A stretch of DNA of 64,000 nucleotides, taken from contig OV884015.1 of NCBI GenBank assembly GCA_930367205.1, positions 81,644,841-81,708,840 of the forward strand, written 5' to 3'. A program made the position numbers and the translations under genes. The DNA is from Acanthosoma haemorrhoidale. Its lineage: Eukaryota; Arthropoda; Insecta; Hemiptera; Acanthosomatidae. Below the pieces are notes generated by a model. The model searched no databases, was not told the DNA's origin, and worked only from the letters and a program-made list of their open reading frames with translations. Shown here piece by piece: positions 41,201 through 53,200 of this stretch (its first letter is position 1; each line of letters begins with the position of its first letter).

Positions 41201-44200
41201 GGAATTATCACAACAATTTTTTATGATACTTCATATAATTAATTTTAATTAAAAATGGAACAGTCTTTATTTAATATGAGTACAATTTTTCTTATATTTA
41301 TTAATGAAACTTCATTAACACAGTAAAACATCTGCAATTAACATGAAAGGGATCTCGAATTGGAAGCATTTGTGTGTTGCTTATAAAGAAAAGAGAATAT
41401 ATTATGAATAATTGGTCAAAAAAAAAAAGAGAATGTTAAACAAGGAAATATTTTATAGGCAAGACTGAGAAATTGCATTTGCTCCATGGAAATATTAATT
41501 TATTCATGGTAAGAGAGAGGATAGACCTGACTTAGATGACACAAGTTTGAGAAATAGTTTGTAGGAACCAACTAGCTCATATAGGATGTACATACATACG
41601 AAAAAGATACCTCAACTAGAATATTGTAAATTATGTTAGGTAAGATGGTTTCAATTTCAATTAGTATTGTGGGTTGAAATTTTTAAAGTTTACAGAATAG
41701 GCCTACAAAAACTGGAGTAATAAATATGTAATTGTCAAGTTTTTCATCAATTAAAGGCAAAACTGGTGAGAATTAAAAAAACAAAAAACATTATAGTGGA
41801 GTTAATTACTTCTAAAACAAATCCATTCAAACTAAAAAAGTGATAAGCTCTTTGTTAAAAAACGAAATCCACGACATAGCTTCTCATGATTGGGTTATGC
41901 CAACCGAAGTTGTCACTGCAGTTTGTAGCTGGGACTGAGGTGCTAGTGTAATTAGATCTAGGAATCTTAACTCTCAACCTTGATTTTGGTTTTCATGATT
42001 GGATTTGCTACATCTTTACCTGCCACCTCCTATCTTGAAATGATAACAAAAACTAAAATAATGAATGTTTTTGTAATTTGTATCTATTTTACTTAAATCT
42101 ACTAGTCAAGTATTATGTATAAGAAAAATCTAAAAATAATTACCTAGTTCCTGGACTACAATTCATAGTAAAAGTTCTGCCATGAGAGCAACTGAGAAAT
42201 TTCTTACAGTATGAATGGGCCATTAAACCACTGAAACCTTCTGGACAACTATCTTTTACATTATTAAACGATTTAGGAGTTGTATCCAGTCTTGATTCTT
42301 GTTCTGAGTTAGGGGGATATGCACCAGGATCTATTTGAGGGTAAGAAGGAAATGGTTGTGCTGGATAGCTAGGATAGCCAGCCCTTAAACTTCTTTCGTA
42401 AGGATTAATTTCAGAAGTTTTTGTGTGAAAGACTTGCCTTGGAACGTTTGGTTGATACTGACTATTTGGAGTGGGAGCATTGTGTGCACGAGAAGAGTAT
42501 TGGTCAGGAGAGTATTGATTATTAATCGGTTGTTGATATGTCGAGGGTGAATAAGCTCCTGTTTCTGCTGGGGCTAAGCTACCTTGGAAATTGATTCTCT
42601 GACCAGGGACATTTTGTGCAGGTTGAGCCGGTTGGGTGTAAAAAGGGTTCTGAATATAAACAGGAGTTTGTGGTGGGGGTGGCTGTTCTGTTTCAACTGG
42701 GGCTGAGCCACCTTGGAAATTGATTCTCTGACCAGGGACATTGTGTGCAGGTTGAGCCGGCTGGGTGTAAACAGGGTTCTGAATATAAATAGGAGTTTGC
42801 GGTGGGGGTGGCTGTTCTGTTTCTACTGGGGCTGAGCCACCTTGGAAATTGATTCTCTGACCAGGGACATTGTGTGCAGGTTGAGCCGGTTGGGTGTAAA
42901 AAGGGTTCTGAATATAAACAGGAGTTTGCGGTGGGGGTGGTTGTTCTGTTTCTACTTGGGCTGAGCCACCTTGGAAATTGATTCTCTGACCAGGGACGTT
43001 TTGAGCAGGTAGAGCCGGTTGGCTGTAAACAGGGTTCTGACTATAAACAGGAGTTTGCGGTGGGGGTGGTTCAAGGTGAAGGGAAGGCCTCATTCCTGGA
43101 GGTTGGACTCCTCCATGGTAAATTATTGCACTTTTTTCAACTGCCTTGTGTCCCACATTTGTTTTAGATGCAGAGCCAGAATCAGGGTCATCTGTAAGAA
43201 AAATTATCATACAAATTCTACCCACAACTTTATTGACTGATAAACTAATATTTATCTACATTAGTGATTAACACACAAAAATTAGGAAACAAATGGTTAA
43301 TTTTGGTATTTATATTGAAAAAAATTTTTTTTTAATTAATTGCGTTGTAATGTCCTGGGGTGTATGCAGTATTCTTTTTTACTTAGTCCATCATTCAAAA
43401 CAAGATATTTTCACTATTTATACTGTTGTATGTATTGCCCACCACGTAAGTTTAATATAGAAAAATAATATTATAGGTAAAATTGTCTAGGTGAGAGTTG
43501 GCGATGGGCAGGTGTGTAAAAAATCTCTTTAAATGGGGCTTAATGTACGGGAGGACGTTGAATCCTCGACATAACAACACTGCGTTGAGCGGACGCAGCT
43601 GGCCGCTAGACGCAGTTCCTGTTTTACTCGTCACAACACCAGATGTGGATGCCAACGCCCTGAAAAACGGGGGAGTGCTCAACCACGTGATAATTCAGGT
43701 CATGACAGTGATAATTAAAGAAGAGGGCTACATCCCAATGCCACCGGTCCCATGTGTTCGGGCTCACCCGCAACCAATGCAGTAAGTGGTAGCGGTGTGT
43801 CAGATGTTCGCAAGAGAGTGACTCTGCTCAATGGCCCCGCGAAATTGTTGCGCGAACAGCCAGGTATTACACGTAGAATCTATCTGCGACTGCCCCTGAA
43901 GTATGCAGCTGCTCAATGATCGAGCAGCCAAGGAGAACCAACCAGACGCAAGTAGAGCAGAGGAAGACCACCATTGGAAGAGAGAATGGCCAGCCGAGTT
44001 TACGCAGGCCCCCCGACCAACAACAAACGGTTGGGCAAAACGAACCCTGGGCCCGAAGCTTGACTCCAAGCTCATCGTCATACCTGCAGAGCAGCGTGAA
44101 ACCATTAACACGGCCCCCTTGGATGGAGGCCTTCTGAATGGGCCTGGTGGGCTTAGATCGCAATTCGTTTGGAACGTTGTCGGCCCTATCTGCCTGAGTG

Positions 44201-47200
44201 CCAACCACAGACCAACATACCATCCAGGCAGCCTAGTTTCTAGTTAGTTTTTAAGTGGTTTTAGTTCCCTCTTTGTAACCTGAAGGTGAGCTCCGCCACC
44301 AGGTCCTGTATGTATAATTTTCATCCAGTTTTCTTAGTTTTAAGCTCCTCTTTTATGTGCACCTGATGCAGTACAATGAGCCCATTTCAGTGCACATATT
44401 ATGTTTTGTATTTTGTTTCAATAAATATTTTTAAGGGGCTTGGAAAAAAAAATTGATTGTAATCGGTGATTGTACCGGTGAATTTTTCACTACAAATATT
44501 GATATTTTGTGATAAAAATGCCAATAAACGTATTTTTTCCCTCTCTCTCTAAATACCTTTTATAAGGATTGATTGTTATGAAACCTCCAGTAATCTTCAA
44601 ACATTTAAGTTTCAAGAGCTGCACGAAGGTGAAAATCACAATCCATTAAGAGATTAGAACCCATGACCATTATATAATGGTGTTGAACTTAGCCACTAAG
44701 ACGATTTCTTTGAGATAAAGTTTCTTTGAATTGTGTCAGATAAGAAAAATATGAGAAATCTATTGCGTCGGGAACGAAATCAGTGAAAATAAGATGTTTA
44801 CATCTTGGGTTAGAAATATGTCCATAAATACTTCTTCTATTCTTGGAAACAATTTATGATTAAAATCGTCAAAAATGTGTAAATTTATTTAGAGGGGAAC
44901 ATACCTTTTTTATACCCATAATCCGAGTGGCGAGAGGAGTAAGGTTCCTGGTAGACACCAGAAGTTCTGGGTGAACTGGTTTTCAGCCGTAATCATGCAG
45001 AACACGTAGAACACTTACGCACCGTGTTCAACCGCATTCGGCTATTCGGGCTGAAACTGTCTACGGAAAGTCGCTCTTAGGACAGGAGCAGGTAACTTTT
45101 TTAGGCCATAGAATCTCCAGTGTGGGAGTGCAACCAGACCTCAGTAAAGTCGAGGCAATCCAGCGGACGACCGTCCCGAAATATGTAAAGAGAATCCGAC
45201 GACTACTCGGGTCCTTAAATTACTATCGGTGGTTTGTCCCAGAAATGGTGGAGTACCTAGTGTCCATCAATAACCTCCTCAGGAAAGGACACCAGTAATG
45301 GAGCACAATCTACGGCGATACATGGAGCGGGTGCAGGAGGAACTGGATTTTTAGTCTTTTCGGATTTTTCCCTACAATTCACCATCACCACCGACGCCAG
45401 TGAGTACGCATTGGGAGCGGTACTCCCGCAGGACCGTGATGGAGGGGAAAACCGATAGCGTACGCTAGCAGGCACCTCACTGATCCTGAGAGCCGGTACA
45501 TCGCGTTCGAAAGAGAACTGTTGGGAATTGTGTGGCCAATCGAACACTTCCACCCCTATATCTTTGGCAGGCGGTTCAAAATCCAGACGGATCATCGACC
45601 CCTGCAATGGGTTGGAACAATGAAGGAGTGATCGGCGCGAATTACCCACCGGAAAGAGTTTCTCAGCCAATACAATATGGACATTTTATATAAACCAGGG
45701 CGGGAAAATGTAGTGGCAGATTGGTTATCAAGGCGATCGTCGTGAATGCGATCGAAGAGATATTGCAGGATCATTGCGAGACATCCGGCCATTCGACCAG
45801 GAATGGTCACCTGGCGGAGAAGGTGAGCGGGAACTGCTCGTGGGGACAAATGCAGAGGACGGCCCAGGAGACGATAGCTCAGTGGGAGACGCTGAAGATG
45901 TGGAGGACATAATGAACGACAAGCGACGCCAGATCATTTGGCTAACTAAGACTTCTGAGCTATTGAAGGCCGAACACACGAAATACGGTCGATGTGATAA
46001 ATGTAACGATTTGGTCACCACCGGGGATTAACGAAGACAAGATTTGTCGGGCCCTTAAGGACGCATCTACTCCAAGGAAGACGCATCACCTATATGTGGG
46101 CAATGTGACGATATGGGATCGCATTAATCGATTATGGAGGACGAAACGAATAGGGATCGATCGAACATTCGTCCGCTGTACCTTGAAGGTGAAACGGTCA
46201 AAGACGAAGGACGTCAGATGGAGTTAACCTTCGCGTTTCACTAAGGCAAAACAAATCACCACTGAATAGAGGCAACCCTACAATCATTGAAGCGTCGATA
46301 TTTTTGGTGGGGCATGAAAGACACAATCAAAAGCGTTGTTGGTACCTGCGACACATGCCACACCACTAAGTACGATCGACCCCCCCCCCTCCGAGCGATA
46401 CAGGAGGAAACCACCTACAGTGGACATGCCACTGGTGGACCTGCAAGTGGATACGTTCACCTGGCGGGGATATAAGTGGGTCGATTGATCGATTTAGCAA
46501 GACGGTGATGGCACATCTGATTGGTGAACGATCGGTGGGGGTAGTATTAGGGGCGTTACGCACATGGTGCCAATTTTATGGTGGGGCAGGCACAGTTGCA
46601 TCCGACGGTGGAAGAGAATTTGACAATGTCAAAATAAGGGCCGAGGCGGTGGCCTTGGAGATCCGCTGGCACCTCAACACACCAGGACACACGAAGAGTC
46701 GAGGAGAAATATAAGAGTGGTGATCTTGACTTTCGCACTAAAGCTCACCCACCCCCTAACCCATTATATTCCCATTTGATGCCGAATTTGTGTCAACGTC
46801 GAAACAAGTTATTATTTCACGAAAAATATTGGGGCGAGAACGAAGCACGAGCCGTCGAGGCTCCCGTTGGGCTTTACCACCTGGCTGGAATATTTTCTGC
46901 TCTTATATTTTATTGGAATGAGCTAAATTCAATACTCGTCTATTATTCTCATTCCACCACATCTGCTACCCTTCAACTGCTCTACTATCCCCTAGGGCTC
47001 AGCAATCAGAACACAAATCAACACCTACAGTGGGAAGAGTTCCCACTATTCCAAAATTAGCAAATGCTGATAATAAAAAAATAAATCTTTGATATAATGA
47101 AAAAAAAAAATGCTTCGATGAACTAGTTTTTCAAGTAGACAAAATACTTACAGGAGTTGGAAGGAGGTGGGTTGCTGTGATATTGTTTACTGTAGGGTTG

Positions 47201-50200
47201 TTGTTGATATGTGGGCCATTGAGAGGGTGGAAAATCTTCTCTTCCAACTAAAAAAAAAATACAGCAATAAATATTATACCTTAGTAGGTATTCTGTAATC
47301 AATGAATAAGATAATGTAGTAACCCATACACTAGGGTCGGGAGAAATATTGCTTTCAATTAAACGCTTTGCTGCTCAACATCAGTTTACACTCCATGGCA
47401 TTTAAAACCTGGTAATATGCCTGATCTGCTTTACTTATTCTATTATAAATATATTATTTATTCTATCGTCTCAATTGACGGTTTCCAATTGAAAGCAAAG
47501 ATTACTTTGCTCTTGCCTTGCCGAAGATGCTGTATATTACTTGTTACAGTTTTTGTTTAGTATCTCCAAGTAAAACAATATCTTTTCCAAAACTGGGATT
47601 GGTTGTATTTTACGAAAAAAAGTTATCCTGGCTGAAGGAGCATGTCTTCTTAGTAGTTTGCTTAAGCAACAGAGCGTTTCAATTTAATTGCTTCTTACCA
47701 AGCCTCTCCTCTGTGTACTAAATAATGTCCCCTCTAAAAAGTAACTTAATAATATTCATCATCAAAAGTAACAGGTATGGAAGAACAATATTGTTGTCAT
47801 GTTCATTTGATAGCCAAAAAAATATACATATTATTATATTATAAAATACTGTTTATAATATGTTTCAGCAATCAGATTACCTTGTGAGAAAGGCTGAGAA
47901 TCATGATGATGATGATGACGATATTGGTGGTGATGTGAGTGGTGGTGGTGATTGTGAGCTGGATACTGCTCTTGCAGGCTACCAGTCTTGCTGTTATCTA
48001 CACCAGCTAGAAAAATTCAAAATATCATATACAACAATATGAATGAATTAATTTTTCTAGTAAATAATTATCTCACCAAAATAGGGTTCGCTACTTCGAA
48101 AACACGATATAATCCACAACGTTGTCAGGTGGAACGTTACAATATTATCAGGGAGACAATTAGCATGACCTTAAAATCGAGAAATTCAAGGTCACGCCAA
48201 TGGGAAGATGTTCTAGAAGATTATATCCGATCAATCAGTTCTCTCTCGTGCAATGCTACAAACAACAATCCTCAACGAGATAAAGTTTTAACATTGAATA
48301 AGAACGTAAAGTGGTTTGTCAATCCTTGAGTAGCTAATGATTACAGGGAAACTCCTAGTCAAGAAATTTGTGATACAGAGCAAGTACGACCCAGTAAAAG
48401 AAGAGTTCAAACTTCTTGATTATAACCCGAACTACGCCCTAATGCGACCTGAGGAACAACTTCAGTTTGTTATTTAGCACATCGAGTCGTTCCGATTTAA
48501 TCATCAGTGTGCAAGGGGGTTGAAGAATTGAATGCACCCGGACATGCTCCGGCTCCAACTGAACTGAAAATAATGCCACCAGCACAGTTCCTACATCTGA
48601 TGACCAGACCCAAGGTCAAGCACAAGGTGAATCTACGTTCTCAGGTGATAAGGTGATTACCGGTGAATCTGAAGAACTATGGTCGATTTTCTTGTTAGTA
48701 GAAGAGTGTTTCAAAATATTTTATATAAAGGTAAGAGTTTCAATACTCTTTTTACGATTTGTTCTAATGTTAATTCATACCTTTGCTCAATGTTAGTTGT
48801 TCATTCATTTTTATGTCTATCTTTTTTTCGAGTTTGGTGTTTAGCCAATAGAAACATGCATTTCTGGTTTGCACGCCTAAGGAATGATGAAAGGCTCACG
48901 TGACAAGAAAAATCTAAATGAGGCTATATATATTTTACAGTTTAATAACACACCCTTTACCCTTAAAGGCACCCTACACTTGTAATAATATTGACAACGT
49001 ATTTGACTCAGTATTATTGAGTATCCAGCGCTAATGGAAACCTTTTTACATTACATCCATTATTTTCAATATTCTCTACTAATACGGGGAAGTTGGAGTA
49101 GGGGTAACGCTTAGAACTAAGATGAACGCAATGAGAATTGCTTGTTCTGCTATTATTTCAAACTTATAAATGCGATGCGTGCAATTATGGCCTTGAAACG
49201 TGATCTAATTTATCATGGTTGCTATTGACTACCGCAATCACTTCTGCATATGTGCAGGTATAGTTCAGCTGTTTTCTCCAAAGAAGCCGTATTAATTAAG
49301 AATCAATAGTGTTCTGCGAAATTCTTTTCATACTGAGGAAAGTAGGGAGTAGGCCAGGCACGACTGAAGAAAAATGTTTAGTGACAATAAATATAATAAT
49401 TTTGTGGATATTTTGAAATATTTACTAACTTATTGCAGGTGTGGGATGCCTTTTTGAGCACTGGAGGGATTATACTAAATCAATTCCATTTCTTTTTTGT
49501 AGTAAACGTAACCTAGTTGTTTAGTAAACGGAGAAACTGCCTATTTATGTTTGTTTATTTCTGTACACCTTAGCCATCATATTCTTTTTGTGAAGTGAAA
49601 TAAATTCATAGGCTATCCTCAGATTTTGAATCAACGACTTTCATATTATGATAGTAACATGTGATTTTCATGCTCACATGAACCCCTTACTTACTTTCTT
49701 TATTGGATATTATATTCTAAATTTATCTCAGCATATGCTCGTAACCGCTGTTACGCTGCATCGGTTACTCTATACCTAATATACTATCGAATACTAAATC
49801 TCTTTTCAACATACAAATAAAATAGAACTATGAAATTAAAGCAAGTACATAAAATTGTAAACAATAACAATTAATTTTTATCAATTAACAATATGAGAAA
49901 AGTTTTAACTGAAAGTGTAAATAAAATAATAACCTCATCTTATTGTTCAATTTTTTCAGTTATTCCGTGCACTTGATTAGTTTTTTTTTAATACATTTAA
50001 ATTTAGCATATGGTTGATTATGGGAGGTATACTTAGTGAGCCGGTCACCACAAAGAACACGTACCATGCGATGACAGAGAAATACGCCATTGCCTCTAGC
50101 TCCATGCAAGGGTGGCGCGAATCAATGGAAGACGCACATGCCATAGCCACAGGGTTCTCGGCAGAGCTCATCAATGACTACTTCGCGGTGTTTGACGGCC

Positions 50201-53200
50201 ACGGGGGCACCAAAGTGGCAGACTATCTCAGTATCCACCTGGAAGACCTTATCAACAACGAAGTCATACTGGCGGAGGGTGACATCGGGAAAGCATTACA
50301 ACAGGCCTGCCTCAAGCTTGACGGTAGGATGAAGCTACACCCACAGCTCAATAAGGATAGCTCAGGTTCGACGGCAGTCGTGGTTGTCATCTCTAATGAC
50401 ACACTGTACTGCGCCAATGTAGGCGACTCCCGAGCTGTGGCGTGCGTGCGTGGCAATCCATTTCCACTGTCTGTCGATCACAAGCCCAGCTTGCCTGAAG
50501 AGAAACGTAGGATATTGGCGGCTGGAGGGTACGTGGCCTTTGACAGGGTAAACGGCATCCTGGCACTCTCCAGGGCTTTTGGCGACTTCGACTACAAAAA
50601 AAACTCCACGAAGACACAGGAAGAGCAAATCATCACGCCGTTCCCTGACATCATTGAAAAGAAGGTGGACAAGCACTGGGAGTTTGTCGTGATCGCTTGC
50701 GACGGTATCTGGGACGTGATGTCCAACGAAAGGGTGTGCGCCTTCGTAAAGCAGAGGGTAGATGCAGAGGTGGAGCCACATGTGATCTGCGAGGAGCTAA
50801 TAATGGAATGCCTGTGCAAGGAAAATTGCGGTGTTGAATCAGTCGGCACCGATAATATGACGGTCATTCTAGTTGTCTTTAAGAAAAGCACCAAGAAACC
50901 CTACTTTTCAGAGATCACTGATACCCCACTCCCAGCCAGATATCGCTGCAACCAACTGAGTATTAGTTAATAGATCATTTTCTCACTTCGGCATTTAATA
51001 TTCCTGTGCTGTGTGTTTCTCTCTGTTTGTGTGATTGTTTTTATTTTAACTATATTACATTTTTTATTTGTATACTGTGAATGTTTTATTTATTATTATT
51101 TTTTTTCATTTTATGTCTTAAATATATTTATTTATTGTGAACCTTTTTATTTATTTATTTTACACCCAATATATATTTATGGTGAAACATGTTATTTATT
51201 AACTTATCCCTTTAGATTATATTTATAGGGTTTTGTGTGATATTAAATCTTTCATCTCTTAAGAAGAAAAAGCACTCTACTGGAACGTTACTACTCAAGA
51301 GAAGGGGTTGAACTCCCTTTTTTATATAAAATGATTGATGTATTATTGCCAAAAAACAAATAACAAAAGCTAAGAACTAGTCTAGTAACCCCCCCCCCCC
51401 CGATTGTGTCACTGATCATTCACCTTAATGTTACTAAATGTCACTGTCTAACTGCTGGTATATCTAGCACAGTATTCATATTAACTGTTAAAAATAACCT
51501 TTTATTTGCTGTATATTTATTTACTTTTACTTTTGTACTCCCATTTATGAATGAACGGTAAGCTATTTTATTTACGGAAATGAAATAAACTTTGGGTCCA
51601 TCACTTTATTACTAGTTACAAGATATGGCTGTGTCGGAAAATGTCACCAAGGGGGGAGGACGCCCGCAGCGGGCTAGGGTCACTACAACCTGGCCGCTGT
51701 TCGGCGAGCGTTAAGAATAAGATAAAATGGGTGGACCTGTGGTCTTTGACCTTTGCTGGCGGCCTAGTCGGCGGGCAGCATTATTGGTATTGATCTGACT
51801 CTATAAGATTTTCGAAGGTGAGGCCCAACAAAGCACCATGTTCAAGAGAAGAGGAACAGGGCAGGTATTATAGGTAGTTTATGTGGTCTTGGAATGACCA
51901 CGAATTCGCACTCGGTATCTAGGGGTAGGCGAAAACAATCCGGATCCCAAAGGCGAGTGTGAACCGGAGAGAGCTGGACTCGATCGCCAGTCTACGCGAT
52001 ACGCTTTAAATTTAGCATATGGTTGATTATGGGAGGTATACTTAGTGAGCCGGTCACCACAAAGAACACGTACCTTGCGATGCCAGAGAAATACGCGATT
52101 ACCTCTAGCTCCATGCAAGGGTGGCGTGAATCAATGGAAGACGCACATGCCATAGCCACAGGGTGATACGCGATACGCTACTAGGTAAAGCTTGTAGGGC
52201 CACGGTGACCGTCGTCCGTGAGGAAGAGGTCTCTTCCAAGGAGGTGCTAGTTTTAGCGAGACGAAGGCAGAGATTCCCACTAGGAATGTGTGGGGTCTGC
52301 TAACGCCGGACTAAAACATAACGAGGTTAGGAAAGAGAGATACAGAGGTAGTTTAATAAGAATGACATGGTTCGAGTAGAGCAGCAAGCGCCAGTGCAGA
52401 GAGAGCACTCCCTAAGCCAGTGCTCTTCAGGTGCCGGGTTCCGAGAGTCTGGCAAATGCCCCAAATCTGGCCCTTATATAGGCAGGGGGTTTCCCCGACG
52501 CACCCCCTAGTGCCTTCAGCTGTTTCGTACACTAGTTTGCCCCTCTCTTAACTGACGCTTTATGGTTTTTATTATTATTATTTAAATATAGAAACATAGG
52601 TGGATATTTTCTGGGCCGAGAAGAGGGGAACTTCTAATTATTCGTGGTGAAGAAGTTGACGCAACGGGGTGAAAGATTAATCTATACAAAACATCTTGAA
52701 GATGAACTGCTCTAGAGACACAGTCTACCTTCGGCCCAGACAGAATATTTCCACCATTCTCTTTTATCTGCTTCTTATTACCATCCATAATAAAAACTCT
52801 CCCTAAGGAAATATATCTAATTCACAGCATCAGAAGCTTCCTCTATGAACAAAAACTGCAGAATTTAAAAAAAAAGTTTTTTTTCATGTATTACATACCA
52901 ACCTAATTTCTACTGTCATTAAATCCCATACTTGAATACATTGCCCACGATACCCATCGCCTGAAATTGTACTCCTCTACGTTAGATCCAGAAGGTTTCA
53001 TTCACTTCTGTCATCATCCCTTATACTCTTGACAGGGTTATTCCATTCAATCTAAATTAAAGTGACCTACAATTATAGATCATAAAAAAATCTTTTTCTG
53101 TTCAATTTTACCGAAGCATTCATGATCATTGCTCATTTCATTCTTGATTCCAAACTTGAAAATACGTCTTTTTTTCATTGGTGCAGAAGGGTGGCACCCT

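Noticed and set aside
42543..43070. CRISPR-like array
   Set aside because: The regular spacing is a coding tandem repeat in an exon; units have no unique spacers and the genome is animal.
50223..50894. Minus-strand frames of 74-139 codons across the PP2C gene
   Set aside because: They are shadows of the phosphatase; its motifs are all on the plus strand.
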